Source: Halomonas sp. SSL-5 (GTDB taxonomy: Bacteria > Pseudomonadota > Gammaproteobacteria > Pseudomonadales > Halomonadaceae). Taken from it: a stretch of 64,000 nt of DNA. The notes beneath the pieces are model-generated. The model saw only the letters and a list, made by a program, of their open reading frames with translations. It did not search any database and had not been told where the DNA came from. Positions 21,775 through 30,298 of the stretch are shown here, one piece after another. The translations under genes were made by a program, and so were the position numbers. The stretch is from NCBI RefSeq assembly GCF_030708455.1, contig NZ_JAUYWF010000007.1:1-64000 (forward strand), in the 5' to 3' direction. The first letter of the stretch is position 1. Each line of letters begins with the position of its first letter.

Positions 21775-21928
21775 TGTCCTGCTCTCGCCACCGGGATTCG
21801 GCGCCGTGGCCGCCGGCAATCACCGGCTTGGGGAATCCCTCCTCGTGTTGCCAGCGGTTGAGGGTGCGGGTGGAGCGCCCGTAGCGCTCGCACAGTTCGC
21901 TGGTGCTGATCAGTCGATCGTCAGTCAT
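21737..21928 (-). CDS. AlpA/excisionase-like DNA-binding protein
   Basis: 63 residues with a MerR/AlpA-type winged helix: LISTSELCERYGRSTRTLNRW, then FPKPVIAGG and a WREQDIKAWE end. Such proteins act as excisionases that bend attachment DNA. It is the last gene of the leftward operon and overlaps the integrase 3' end by 38 bases in convergent orientation. GGGGGAGA precedes ATG 21928. The start overlaps the preceding gene's stop. Confidence 0.82.
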   Translation of the reverse strand: MTDDRLISTSELCERYGRSTRTLNRWQHEEGFPKPVIAGGHGAESRWREQDIKAWEDRRTQAA

Positions 21929-22655
21929 GGTCTCCCCCTTCGGCCAGGCGACGGGTCTCGGCGATGGCGTCTGCTGCTGCGGCCCCGGCCTCCACCAGCG
22001 CCTCAACGTGCCCCAGAGATGCCTCGACGTTCTCCGCTATCAGGCGGTCGAGCGCCGCCTTATCCTCCTTCGCCCATTCCATGCGCGCTTGGTGTACCGC
22101 TTTCTGGATCGCTTGGGCGCGCTCGTCTTTCATGCGGGCGAGGGAGGTGGTGGGCCTCGGCGGCTGCTTATCGTCGCGGTAGAAGCTCACGTCCAGATCT
22201 TCAAAACGGTCGTCGCGTATCGCCTCAATAACATTACGGCGCAGACCGTCTAGCCACTCCATATGAGCCAACAGCGCCTCCACCTTGGCCTGCGCCTCCC
22301 GGGTCAGGTCGGCACCGGGGTCGAGATCTAGCGCGGAGCCGATGCGATGGAGGGCGTCGGCCTGCCCCCTGAGCATGGCCAGCTTATCCTCGGCCAGCGC
22401 TGCGGTGGTGACGAGCTCTTCCACTCGCTTTGCTGCCGCCTCGGCTACAGCATCGATAGAGACATTGGTTCCGGCCTGAGACCAGAGGTCCAATGTGGAT
22501 GCGATCCTGTGCAAGGCATTGGCCTGCTTGCTCAAGCTGTCGATTCTCTCCTCGGCCCGGTCCAACTGGGTGGCCAGCACCTCCTTTTCGCGCTCGAGCT
22601 CGTCGATGCGGGCGCAAAGCATGCATTCCACGTGGTCCGAAGGGTCATAATTCAT
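21921..22655 (-). CDS. Coiled-coil phage protein with an internal duplication, function unknown
   Basis: 244 residues, mostly helical. CMLCARIDEL near the N-terminus could bind metal, though only one CxxC pair is seen. Two related segments recur, KQANALHRIASTLDL and GQADALHRIGSALDLDP, about 60 residues apart, which points to an internal duplication. GGAGGAAAG precedes ATG 22655. I do not recognise the family. Placement next to the excisionase suggests a late or optional function in the leftward operon. Confidence 0.75.
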   Translation of the reverse strand: MNYDPSDHVECMLCARIDELEREKEVLATQLDRAEERIDSLSKQANALHRIASTLDLWSQAGTNVSIDAVAEAAAKRVEELVTTAALAEDKLAMLRGQADALHRIGSALDLDPGADLTREAQAKVEALLAHMEWLDGLRRNVIEAIRDDRFEDLDVSFYRDDKQPPRPTTSLARMKDERAQAIQKAVHQARMEWAKEDKAALDRLIAENVEASLGHVEALVEAGAAAADAIAETRRLAEGGDHD

Positions 22656-23235
22656 TTCGCTTTCCTCCGTGGTTTTTATGGAATCCAAGCTTATTTTCTT
22701 GTGACTTTCTGGCTGCCGCCGCATCAACCAAAGAATCAAAAGCCCCGAGATAAATCAACTTTCCGCTAAAGCCTATTCTTGCTCTCCATTTTAAGATCCT
22801 CTTATCCCAATAGACACCCGTTAAGCCCGATTTATTGTCATATCTCAATCTTTGATTTCTGCTGTTTTCAACCTGACCCACAAGGCGTAGATTGTCTATT
22901 CTGTTGTCAAGAGCGTTTCCATTTATATGGTCAATTTGTTGGCAGGAGCTGGGCCATGATCCATGGTAAATGGCCCATGCAAGCCTGTGGGCTAAGAATG
23001 ACTTCCCATATATTACAACACACCTTCTTATGTATCTTTTACAATGAATGCTGCTCTTTACTGTTCCGGCCTCCTTGCCTTCAAACCTTTTGGTCCAGTT
23101 GTGCCACTGTTTTTTCGATGCGAATGAATCTTTGCTCCTTGGCAGCCAAGTCAACTTCCCTGTGCCTGGGTCGTAGTCGAGAAGCTCTCTGGCGCGCTTT
23201 GGTGTAATCGCGTCGCGTTCTGCTGTTGCTGTCAT
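22645..23235 (-). CDS. HNH homing-type endonuclease with AP2-like DNA-binding domain
   Basis: 196 residues. The HNH core is visible in FLAHRLAWAIYHGSW, QIDHINGNALDNRIDNLRL, followed by NKSGLTGVYWDKRILKWRA, the AP2-like module. Such genes are free-standing mobile endonucleases of phages. The DNA is clearly richer in A+T than its neighbours, consistent with recent arrival. GGAGGACACC precedes ATG 23235. An upstream in-frame ATG at 23316 overlaps the neighbour's stop and would add 27 residues; it could be the remnant start of a host gene for the insertion. Confidence 0.85.
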   Translation of the reverse strand: MTATAERDAITPKRARELLDYDPGTGKLTWLPRSKDSFASKKQWHNWTKRFEGKEAGTVKSSIHCKRYIRRCVVIYGKSFLAHRLAWAIYHGSWPSSCQQIDHINGNALDNRIDNLRLVGQVENSRNQRLRYDNKSGLTGVYWDKRILKWRARIGFSGKLIYLGAFDSLVDAAAARKSQENKLGFHKNHGGKRNEL

Positions 23236-23312
23236 GGTGTCCTCCAGCGCCGACTGATGCGGCGCGGTCCAGAGATTGATTGGCGGGAATGTCAGGCGTG
23301 GCCAGCGGACTC

Positions 23313-23879
23313 TCATGGCGACCCCACCAGCGGCCAGGCGCGCATCACGTCGTGACTGTGGTGCCGCGGGTTGCCGCCGTTGCGGGCCTGCTCGAGCATG
23401 TCGCGCCAGGTGTCGGTGAGCTCGCCCAGCAGCAGGGCCTGGCCCACCTCGGCCTCGATGCTCTCGACGTACTCGCCGCCCTGCTCGTCGCGGAAGATGG
23501 CGCTGGCCTCGATCCGCCAGCGCTGCGGGCTGCGCGCGGCATAGTCGGCCACCGCATCCCAGCGGCTGGCCGGGACGGTGGGCGGGAAGCGCCAGTGCCC
23601 CGTGAGTCCGTGGATGGTCTCGCCGTCCTCCTCCCGGGTGCATGGGATGCCCTCGTAGCAGGCGCCGATCAGCCAGCGGCTGGCCCGGTGCCGGGCCATG
23701 TCGTAACCGCGGCGACCCATGCGCTTGGCGCGGGCGCGGGCATCGCCCTTGGCAGCGGCGCGGCGTTGCTGTCGGCTCATCAGGTAGCGCTCTGGAGTTT
23801 CTATCCAGGCTCGCCAGGCATCATTGGCCCGGCACTGCCGGTTGGCGGACAACAGCCAGTTTCCGTAGAGCTCCTTCAT
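23313..23879 (-). CDS. Phage protein of unknown function, leftward operon
   Basis: 188 residues, Trp- and Arg-rich (ANDAWRAWIETPERYLMSRQQRRAA, split here as a recognisable basic stretch). GAGGAGGT lies directly before ATG 23879. No family is recognised. It lies between the HNH gene and the dUTPase. Confidence 0.72.
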   Translation of the reverse strand: MKELYGNWLLSANRQCRANDAWRAWIETPERYLMSRQQRRAAAKGDARARAKRMGRRGYDMARHRASRWLIGACYEGIPCTREEDGETIHGLTGHWRFPPTVPASRWDAVADYAARSPQRWRIEASAIFRDEQGGEYVESIEAEVGQALLLGELTDTWRDMLEQARNGGNPRHHSHDVMRAWPLVGSP

Positions 23880-23887
23880 ACCTCCTC

Positions 23888-24565
23888 CTAGCGCCCGCTT
23901 GAGCCGAAGGCCCCGGTGCCGCGCTGCGTGTCGTCCAGCTCCTCGACCTCGCAGGCTTCGCCCAGGTAGGGAACAACCACCAGCTGGGCGATGCGGTCTC
24001 CCGGGCGGAACTCGACAAGATCCAGGCCGTGGTTCACTAGGCTGACGTGGATCTCCCCGCGATAGTCCTCGTCGATTAGACCTGCCAGGCGGTCGATGCC
24101 CTGGCGGTCGGCCATGCCGGAGCGCGGCCAGAGCTGACCGCAAGTGCCAGGCGGCAGGGCAGCAGCGATGCCGGTGGGCAGCAGCATGCGATGCCCGGGC
24201 GGCAGGTCCACACGCTTGGTGCAGTAGAGGTCGAAGCCGGAACTGCCTGGCGTGGCGCGGGTGGGCAGGGTGGCGTCAGGGGTAAGGCGTTTGAACTGGA
24301 TCATGGGTCCCTCCATCTTGTTGACGACGACCGAGATGAAGTCGTTGAGGTATTGCCTCATCCAGTCTTGGTCATGGCAGAAGTTGAGTTGCTCCAGTGC
24401 AATGCTGCACAGGAACTCGAGGTATTCGGTTTGATCGTTGCCGGTAAGCTTGTGGCCGAAAACAGCCATCTCCACGAGAGTGGTGATTCTGTCCCGCGAG
24501 GATAGCTGCTTCCTTTTCTGGCGGATGCTTACAACATCAGCAGACCTGTTTTCGTTATGGCCCAT
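23888..24565 (-). CDS. dut: dUTPase with an extra N-terminal domain
   Basis: 225 residues. The C-terminal part of about 140 residues is a trimeric dUTPase: motif 1 GSSGFDLY, motif 2 WPRSGMADRQG, motif 3 GLIDEDYRGEI, motif 4 FRPGDRIAQLVV and motif 5 RGTGAFGSSG. It hydrolyses dUTP to dUMP and keeps uracil out of phage DNA. An additional segment of about 85 residues precedes it, of a kind not usual for this enzyme; an internal Met just before IQFKRLTP could start a short form. The ATG overlaps the previous stop. Confidence 0.9.
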   Translation of the reverse strand: MGHNENRSADVVSIRQKRKQLSSRDRITTLVEMAVFGHKLTGNDQTEYLEFLCSIALEQLNFCHDQDWMRQYLNDFISVVVNKMEGPMIQFKRLTPDATLPTRATPGSSGFDLYCTKRVDLPPGHRMLLPTGIAAALPPGTCGQLWPRSGMADRQGIDRLAGLIDEDYRGEIHVSLVNHGLDLVEFRPGDRIAQLVVVPYLGEACEVEELDDTQRGTGAFGSSGR

Positions 24566-25437
24566 CACGCAGCCTCGGATAGCTTCGTCGGCAACTTGCG
24601 GCGCATATAGCTTCGAACGTCAGACCGCTTCGGCTTGGCGTTTTTGTAAGATCCTCCTGAGCGCCATGCTTCGAAAGCACTTATGGCCCGCTCGCATATC
24701 TCAAGGATATTGCCACGCCCTTTGTTTGCATCCTTGTCGCCACTCCTGACTCGCATCCACCATGACAGAGCCTCGATTGGGCAGCGCTCTCCACCAGGCA
24801 TCTTTACCCCTTCATCGTTCGCGTATGACTGCCAGAAGTCCATCGCATCGGGGCCGTAGACCCTGGAGGTCAAAAGCATTGCTGACAGGAGACCGGCCGG
24901 AAAATCAGAGGAGGTGAACCCCTTTTCATCTACTATCCGGATGGCGTCCATCCATGGCGTGATCTCTTCGTAAACGCTGAACTGCTTTGTTGATGTTCCG
25001 TGATTCGCGGTCAGCGTCTGCACAGCAGAAGTAACTCCCCCATGAATTATCAAGCCGGAGCGAGGATTGAAACCGTGCAGTCGGAACGCGCCGTGCAGCC
25101 GGTCAGTAGCTGTTTCGGTCGAATAGGGCGAGTCGAACTGCTTATAGAGGTCTTCCACCTGCTGCATATTCCTGACGTGGTAGACATCAACGAATAGCAC
25201 CTGGGGCGCCTCCAAGGACCCTTCTTGCCATAGGTGAGAGCGAGTGTGGCCGTCTAGCTTGAACTCCTCTCCAGTTACTAGCTTCGCCATTGAAACCCTG
25301 GCGTGGGTAGGGGATAGCTTCTTAAGGTGCTTGTTGCGCGCTTTCTTAGCGTGAAGCTCGGTGTTGCGCTGGATGGGGTTATCTTCGATGCGGGCCCACT
25401 CGTCGGTGGTCATCGTGGTCTGGGTGAGGGTGATCAT
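24565..25437 (-). CDS. Phage protein with ParB-like N-terminal motif, function unknown
   Basis: 290 residues. KLVTGEEFKLDGHTRSHLW resembles the ParB/sulfiredoxin nuclease-fold motif with GHxR. The rest, rich in aromatic residues, matches nothing I can name. CTGGAGAAACC precedes ATG 25437. Base composition is lower in G+C than the flanking genes. A nuclease or DNA-modifying role is only a guess from the motif. Confidence 0.7.
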   Translation of the reverse strand: MITLTQTTMTTDEWARIEDNPIQRNTELHAKKARNKHLKKLSPTHARVSMAKLVTGEEFKLDGHTRSHLWQEGSLEAPQVLFVDVYHVRNMQQVEDLYKQFDSPYSTETATDRLHGAFRLHGFNPRSGLIIHGGVTSAVQTLTANHGTSTKQFSVYEEITPWMDAIRIVDEKGFTSSDFPAGLLSAMLLTSRVYGPDAMDFWQSYANDEGVKMPGGERCPIEALSWWMRVRSGDKDANKGRGNILEICERAISAFEAWRSGGSYKNAKPKRSDVRSYMRRKLPTKLSEAA

Positions 25438-25451
25438 GGTTTCTCCAGAAT

Positions 25452-25476
25452 CAGAAAGCCCGCCGGGTGGCGGGCG
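25452..25476 (-). terminator. Hairpin between leftward genes
   Basis: GCCCGCC (25458-25464) pairs with GGCGGGC (25469-25475); on the minus strand TTTCT follows. It lies just after the stop of the zinc-finger HNH-like gene and may reduce downstream expression. Confidence 0.5.
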
Positions 25477-25481
25477 GGTGG

Positions 25482-26012
25482 TCAGGCGGCGGAGTGCCGG
25501 CCTGGTTTCATGTGGAATTGCGGCAGCGGCGGATGGTTCGCGTTGGCCGCCTCGCCGTGCTTGTCGTGCCATGCCTTATGGCAGGCAGAACACAGCCAGC
25601 GCACGTCCAGCTGACTCAGGTAGTCATCGTGGTGAGCGTGGATCTGCCCCTCGCTGGTGCCGCATTCTTCGCACGACGTCTGTCGTTCGAGGCGGCCATC
25701 GGCAAGCGCCTTGCTGACGCGGTTGTGAGCCTGGAGCTTGATCGGGTTGCGCTGCCGGTACTTCGAGGTGCCGCGCCTGATAGCCTCCTTGCCATGAGGC
25801 GTCTCCTGGTAGCGCTTCCTGGCAGCCACCCGGTGAGGCGCCATGGCGCGACCGCGCTCGTACTCCCGATACTGCTTCAGCTTCTCCTTGCGGTTCTGCC
25901 TGACCCTGGCCTTGCGGCACTCCTTGCAGGTGTTGTCGCGGCCGTCCTTCGTGTTGCCCTTGTAGAACCCATCAAGCGGCTTTTCCTCGCCGCACTTGTG
26001 GCATGCCTTCAT
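25482..26012 (-). CDS. HNH endonuclease-like zinc-binding phage protein
   Basis: 176 residues. Two CxxC pairs near the N-terminus (ACHKCGEEK, NTCKECRKAR) form a zinc knuckle. A second set with histidines (SCEECGTSEGQIHAHHDD then WLCSACHKAWHDKHG) is the His-Cys form of an HNH nuclease site. GGAGG precedes ATG 26012. A structure-specific or homing nuclease is likely. It is transcribed with the recombination genes. Confidence 0.78.
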   Translation of the reverse strand: MKACHKCGEEKPLDGFYKGNTKDGRDNTCKECRKARVRQNRKEKLKQYREYERGRAMAPHRVAARKRYQETPHGKEAIRRGTSKYRQRNPIKLQAHNRVSKALADGRLERQTSCEECGTSEGQIHAHHDDYLSQLDVRWLCSACHKAWHDKHGEAANANHPPLPQFHMKPGRHSAA

Positions 26013-26035
26013 CTCGGCACCCTCCATGCAGGTAT

Positions 26036-26060
26036 GAAAAAGGCCGCTCGGTGGCGGCCT
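26036..26060 (-). terminator. Rho-independent terminator after ssb
   Basis: On the minus strand the stem GGCCGC / GCGGCC is followed by TTTTT, 22 bases beyond the ssb stop. Genes further left probably need antitermination or read-through. Confidence 0.75.
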
Positions 26061-26081
26061 ATGTGCATCTAAATAACTGAT

Positions 26082-26606
26082 CTAAAACGGAATCTCAGAG
26101 TCAAAGTCATCAAACGCCCCTGGGTCAGGCGCACCCTGGTTGCCCCCTTGCTGGGGCGGTGGCTGCTGCTGCCCGCCCTGCGGCGCCTGACCCTGGGGCG
26201 GCTGCTGATAGCCTTGCTGGGGCATACCCTGGCCATATCCGCCCTGGGGGCTATTGCCGCCCTGCTGCTGGCCGCTGCCCAGGAACTGCATGTCGCGGAT
26301 GACGAACTCGATCGCGTTACGGTTGTTGCCCTGCTGGTCCTGCCACTTGCGCTCGCGCACCTCACAGCTGACGCGGATCTGCGAACCCTTCGTGAGGTAC
26401 TGCTGGGCCAGCTCGGCGGTCTTCTTGAAGGCCACGCAGTTGATCCAGCTGGTCGCCTCTTGCTTACTGCCTGACTGCTTGTCGCGCCAGGTCTTGCCGA
26501 CCGCCAGGCGGATATTCGCCACCGCATCACCGCTCGGCAGGAATCTCACTTCAGGGTCCGCGCCCAGCCGTCCGGTGAAGTGGCATGCGTTCAAGTCATT
26601 GGCCAT
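26082..26606 (-). CDS. ssb: Single-stranded DNA-binding protein
   Basis: 174 residues: an OB-fold domain (NACHFTGRLGADPEVRF at the N-terminus, TSWINCVAFKKTAE, YLTKGSQIRVSCEV), a long Gln/Gly/Pro-rich linker, and the acidic partner-binding tail DDFDSEIPF. It coats single-stranded DNA in phage replication and RecT-type recombination, next to the exonuclease and annealing-protein genes. ATG 26606 gives the family N-terminus; the longer frame has no support. Confidence 0.95.
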   Translation of the reverse strand: MANDLNACHFTGRLGADPEVRFLPSGDAVANIRLAVGKTWRDKQSGSKQEATSWINCVAFKKTAELAQQYLTKGSQIRVSCEVRERKWQDQQGNNRNAIEFVIRDMQFLGSGQQQGGNSPQGGYGQGMPQQGYQQPPQGQAPQGGQQQPPPQQGGNQGAPDPGAFDDFDSEIPF

Positions 26607-26631
26607 GGGGCCTCCGTATGCTGTAAATGGA

Positions 26632-26651
26632 ACGGGCCCCGTAGGGCCCGA
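26632..26651 (-). terminator. Hairpin after the DUF2303 gene
   Basis: CGGGCCC (26633-26639) pairs with GGGCCCG (26644-26650) around a 4-base loop; minus-strand downstream sequence is TTCCATTT. It sits between the DUF2303 gene and ssb and is probably a weak terminator or RNA-processing hairpin. Confidence 0.5.
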
Positions 26652-26656
26652 TGTCG

Positions 26657-27454
26657 TCAGGGTGAGAAGGTGCCTTGCAGGCACTCGAGCTCGGGCAGTG
26701 CTTCCTCGATGCTGCCGGCGAACTCCTCGGCGATGGCGGCGGTGATGGCGTCCAGTGCGATGGCGCGAAGTCGGAAGCCCGGACCTCCCTTGGTCAGGCT
26801 GGCGACGCGCATGGAAAACTCGCGGGTCTGGAGGCCGTCGTAGGGCGAGAAGTGCCAGAGGATCGCCGCCGGCAGGCGCTCGGCGTTCTTGACGGTGACT
26901 TTGCTCATGACGCCGACCTGGGAGCTGTGCTCCTGCTTGTCGCTGTCGATGCTGGTCAGGTCATCGATGGAGATCTTGCGGAAGGCGTGCAGCACCTTGC
27001 GCAGCTCCAGCACCTCGCCCTGGCTGTTGGTGAAGGACATGAGGTGACCCCAGTCCTCGAGCAGCTCGACGATGCCGTCCTGGTCGTAGGTGTTGCCGTT
27101 GGCGCGCAGGAAGGCGGTGAACTCCGGCGTCTTGGGCAGTGCCAGGCTGGCGGAGTGCTCACAGTGGCCAGGCTCGTGGACGTGGCCGATATCGAGGTAG
27201 CAGCGGGCGGCCATGGCGTCGCGGTCGATGAAGACGGGTGCGCGGGCCGGACCGTTGTTGCCGACGTAGCGGGTGAAGTCGTCGATGCCCTGGGTCTCGA
27301 ACTTGCCGCGGAACCGGCGGCGCATGGCGCGGTACTTCTCGAGGTCAGCGAGCTTGAACTCGCCGCCCATGATCAGGGCCTCGCCGTCCAGCACCTCGGT
27401 ACCGGTCTTGTGGCTTGCCTCGAGGTGCTCGAGCGCTTCCTTGGTCAGGCTCAT
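26657..27454 (-). CDS. DUF2303 (YfdQ-like) phage protein
   Basis: 265 residues. Recognisable by GPARAPVFIDRDAMAARCYLD and the C-terminal ILWHFSPYDGLQTREF segment of the YfdQ/DUF2303 family, commonly next to phage recombination genes. Function unknown. The start overlaps the preceding stop by four bases. Confidence 0.82.
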   Translation of the reverse strand: MSLTKEALEHLEASHKTGTEVLDGEALIMGGEFKLADLEKYRAMRRRFRGKFETQGIDDFTRYVGNNGPARAPVFIDRDAMAARCYLDIGHVHEPGHCEHSASLALPKTPEFTAFLRANGNTYDQDGIVELLEDWGHLMSFTNSQGEVLELRKVLHAFRKISIDDLTSIDSDKQEHSSQVGVMSKVTVKNAERLPAAILWHFSPYDGLQTREFSMRVASLTKGGPGFRLRAIALDAITAAIAEEFAGSIEEALPELECLQGTFSP

Positions 27455-27816
27455 TGGTCATTCTCCTGCTGTTGCTGGGTGGTCTTGCGGTGCGCGTGCC
27501 CGATCATGTCGAACTGGTTTTTCGGCTCCAGGGTCATCTCGCCGCCCTGGTTCACGTACATGACGGTTTCGGTGGTGTGATCCTCGGCGGTGGTGCCGTG
27601 GGCGGTGGGCACCTTGAAGGACAGCTTGTGGATCACGCCGACCTGGCTACCGGAGCCGATGTTCTCGATGGTCAGCTCGAGCGAGACCTTGGCCTTCTTC
27701 TTGGGGTTGTCCGTGGCGGATGCCGCGGCGTGGCTGAGGATGGTGCCCAGGCGCTCGGCCAGGACGCCGCCATCCAGGTCCTCGAAGAACCGGGTCACGT
27801 CGGTGGGTTTGCTCAT
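27451..27816 (-). CDS. Phage protein of unknown function, leftward operon
   Basis: 121 residues, likely beta-rich in the middle, with KVSLELTIENIGSGSQVGV and a Gln-rich end. It is coupled to the DUF2303 gene by an ATGA overlap, which suggests a common function. Proteins of this size regularly accompany DUF2303 and RecT modules. Confidence 0.72.
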   Translation of the reverse strand: MSKPTDVTRFFEDLDGGVLAERLGTILSHAAASATDNPKKKAKVSLELTIENIGSGSQVGVIHKLSFKVPTAHGTTAEDHTTETVMYVNQGGEMTLEPKNQFDMIGHAHRKTTQQQQENDQ

Positions 27817-27867
27817 CGTGGTGCCCTCCTGGGGCGAGTGGTGGGGCCTCACGGCCCCGGGTGGGTG

Positions 27868-29502
27868 TCAGGCGGCCCTGAGCTGGGCCATGGCGTCGTC
27901 GTAGCCGCTCCAGTTGTCCACGCCGGCAGCCTCCAGAGCATCGAGCTTCTCTCGGGCGGCCAGCAGCGCCTCGTACTCCTTGCGGGAGATCTCGACCGTC
28001 TCCGGCTTGGCCACCTCGCTGCCGCGCTGGAAGTTGCTCGCGGCCTGGGTGATGCGGCTGGTGTCGATGGGCTGGCGGACGGCCCTGTCGTCGCCAGCAC
28101 CGGGATCGACGCCGACATGCGCCGGCGGGGCTTCTTCTCGAGACTTCTCCGCGGCCTTCCGATCGGCCTCGGCCTTCGCCTTGGCTTCCTCCTCCTGGCG
28201 GATGCGCTCGCGCTCGGCGTCGAGTTTCTTCTGCTCCTCCTGTTTGTGATGGGCGATGCGGTTCTCGACCTGGAGCTTGATGAACTCGGCATCCCGCTGG
28301 ATCAGGTCGCGCCAGTCGCTGAACAGGAAGGCGTAGTCGCCCTGGTGTTTCTCGATCAGCGCCTTGTTGTCGGCCAGGCGGTGCGCCTCCTGGGTGGCGG
28401 CGACCTTGGCGCGCGCCACCTCGTCATCGGCGGCGGCCTGCAGGGTATCGATGGTCTTCTTGCCCTTCATGGCGCCTGCCACGTCGAACGTGTCATTGAT
28501 CGGAACCGGCGTGTCGAGACCGACCAGCCACTCATCGAAGGTCTTTACCGCCTTCTGCTGGATCTCCAGCCGGCGGTTCTCCTTCTCGGCCTTCACCAGT
28601 TTGTCGAGCTGCAGGCGCTTCTGGCGCATGGTCTCGCGCAGCTCGTCGATGGTGCTGAACAGCTCGGCGATGCTGGCGGTCTGCTCGAGCGCCGCCTGCT
28701 TGCTGGCCTCGAGCTGTTTCTCGCCTTTCTGCAGGAACTTGACCGTCTCCGCGGCATCGGCGAAGTGCTGGTCAGTGGTCAGCTCGGTGCGGATGCCCTC
28801 GATCATGGCCATAGCCTGGGCCTTGAACTGCGGCAGGTTGCTGGCCTTGACCATGCCGGCCAGGTCGATCTTGATCGCGGGCAGGGCCTCGGGCGCCTCG
28901 CCCTGGGCGGCGACCTGCTGCGCCTGGGGCTGGTAGTCGGCGAGGTCCTGGCGGAACTGCTGCCAGCCGGCGAGCAGGCGATTGAAGCGCGCCTCGTCCG
29001 GGTAGTGCCAGCACCAAGCCGCGTTCTCCCGGGTGCCGTCGCTGCACATGAACAGGCACTTGTCGGCGCCGCTGACGAGGAGCTGCTGGTCCATCTGCAC
29101 CAGGTAGTGCTCGGGCAGCTCCTCGGCGCGCACCGCGGCGGCCAGATCCTCGTTGAGCAATTTATGCTCCCAGATCACGTCCTCGAGCATGGTGCAGCCG
29201 TCCAGGCTGGCCAGGAGGTGCGGATGCTCCTCGCTGGTGCCAGTAATCGGGTACAGCTCCTCGCCGATGATCTCCTCGGCGAGAGTCCGGGCCGCGGCCT
29301 CGGCGGCATGGCCCTTGTCGAACAGGCGTTGCTGGGCGGGCGTGACCTCGGGGATCTCGCCGGTGTACTTCTGCTTGAGCAGCTCGGCGCGGCTCTGGTA
29401 CTTGCTGACCCCGGCCATTGCCGGGGCCTCGCTGGCGGTGAAGTGATTGGCGCGCAGGGCGTGCCAGTCGTCGGTGCCTTGGCGGACGGTATGCGTGATC
29501 AT
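27868..29502 (-). CDS. YqaJ-type viral recombinase/exonuclease with coiled-coil C-terminus
   Basis: 544 residues. The N-terminal 200 residues show the lambda-exonuclease/YqaJ pattern: RQGTDDWHALRANHFTASEA, GHAAEAAARTLAEE, LLASLDG (metal Asp), IWEHKLLN (Glu-x-Lys) and YLVQMDQQLLVSG. It should resect double-stranded ends 5' to 3' for the partner RecT. The remaining 340 residues are a long Lys/Glu/Gln/Ala coiled coil of unknown role. The start overlaps the recT stop by four bases. Confidence 0.88.
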   Translation of the reverse strand: MITHTVRQGTDDWHALRANHFTASEAPAMAGVSKYQSRAELLKQKYTGEIPEVTPAQQRLFDKGHAAEAAARTLAEEIIGEELYPITGTSEEHPHLLASLDGCTMLEDVIWEHKLLNEDLAAAVRAEELPEHYLVQMDQQLLVSGADKCLFMCSDGTRENAAWCWHYPDEARFNRLLAGWQQFRQDLADYQPQAQQVAAQGEAPEALPAIKIDLAGMVKASNLPQFKAQAMAMIEGIRTELTTDQHFADAAETVKFLQKGEKQLEASKQAALEQTASIAELFSTIDELRETMRQKRLQLDKLVKAEKENRRLEIQQKAVKTFDEWLVGLDTPVPINDTFDVAGAMKGKKTIDTLQAAADDEVARAKVAATQEAHRLADNKALIEKHQGDYAFLFSDWRDLIQRDAEFIKLQVENRIAHHKQEEQKKLDAERERIRQEEEAKAKAEADRKAAEKSREEAPPAHVGVDPGAGDDRAVRQPIDTSRITQAASNFQRGSEVAKPETVEISRKEYEALLAAREKLDALEAAGVDNWSGYDDAMAQLRAA

Positions 29503-30260
29503 GCGGCCTCCTCGGTAGTGCTGCGGATCTGCTGTTTCTGCTCGTCGGTCAGCGCGGCTTTGCTCTCGACCATGGCAATGATCTGCTCTGGCGTGCGCTT
29601 GCCGGCCTCGATGGCGGCCTGCCACTTCGGCAGATTGGTCTCGAAGGAGTCGGCTGGGTAATGAGGCAGGGCGGCCGGCTCCTGGCGCGGCTGGTGCTGC
29701 GGGGTAACGTCGCGCTCCTCGCGCTCGCTGGGAATGTCGCGCGCCTCCTCCACGGTGATCAGGCCGCCCAGGGCGTCGGCGAACTTGTCGCGCAGCGCGT
29801 AGCCGCGGGCGCGCCACATCAGCATGCGCTTCGGGTAGCTCTGCCACGGGCCCTGCTTGCCCCACAGTCCGGCACGCTCGGCGTCAGCCTGGCTGAAGGT
29901 GACGGTGTGCGAATTGGCATCGCCCTTGCGCCATACGGTGCAGGTGGCGGTCATGCTGGCGTCGTCGAAGCTTTCCTCATGGCCACCGAAGCGGGGGTTG
30001 ATCTGCACCAGGGCCAGCAGCGCATCGCCGTAGATGGCCGGCTTTCCGTTGATCACCGCGATGTTCTGCAGCGACTGGATAGGGTTCAGGCCCAGCTCGG
30101 AGCCCATCATCATGGCGACCAGGGTGTCCTGCTCCTTCCCCTGGTAGGCCTTGGGCACCATGTTGCTGTGAGCCAACATGCTGGCGAGGCGCATGGCCTC
30201 GTCGAGGTTCTGCGGCTGCATGGCGAAGCCGTTGCCGCCTTGTCGCGTGATTGCGCTCAT
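29499..30260 (-). CDS. recT: RecT-family single-strand annealing protein
   Basis: 253 residues. Core RecT signatures are visible: MGSELGLNPIQSLQNIAVI, GKPAIYGDALLAL, TVTFSQADAERAGLW, YPKRMLMWRARGYALRDKF. It anneals complementary single strands made by the exonuclease encoded immediately downstream, the Red-like pair of the phage. Confidence 0.93.
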   Translation of the reverse strand: MSAITRQGGNGFAMQPQNLDEAMRLASMLAHSNMVPKAYQGKEQDTLVAMMMGSELGLNPIQSLQNIAVINGKPAIYGDALLALVQINPRFGGHEESFDDASMTATCTVWRKGDANSHTVTFSQADAERAGLWGKQGPWQSYPKRMLMWRARGYALRDKFADALGGLITVEEARDIPSEREERDVTPQHQPRQEPAALPHYPADSFETNLPKWQAAIEAGKRTPEQIIAMVESKAALTDEQKQQIRSTTEEAA

Positions 30261-30298
30261 GTGCTATTCTCCGTGGTGATTCCTGTCGTGAATCGCTC

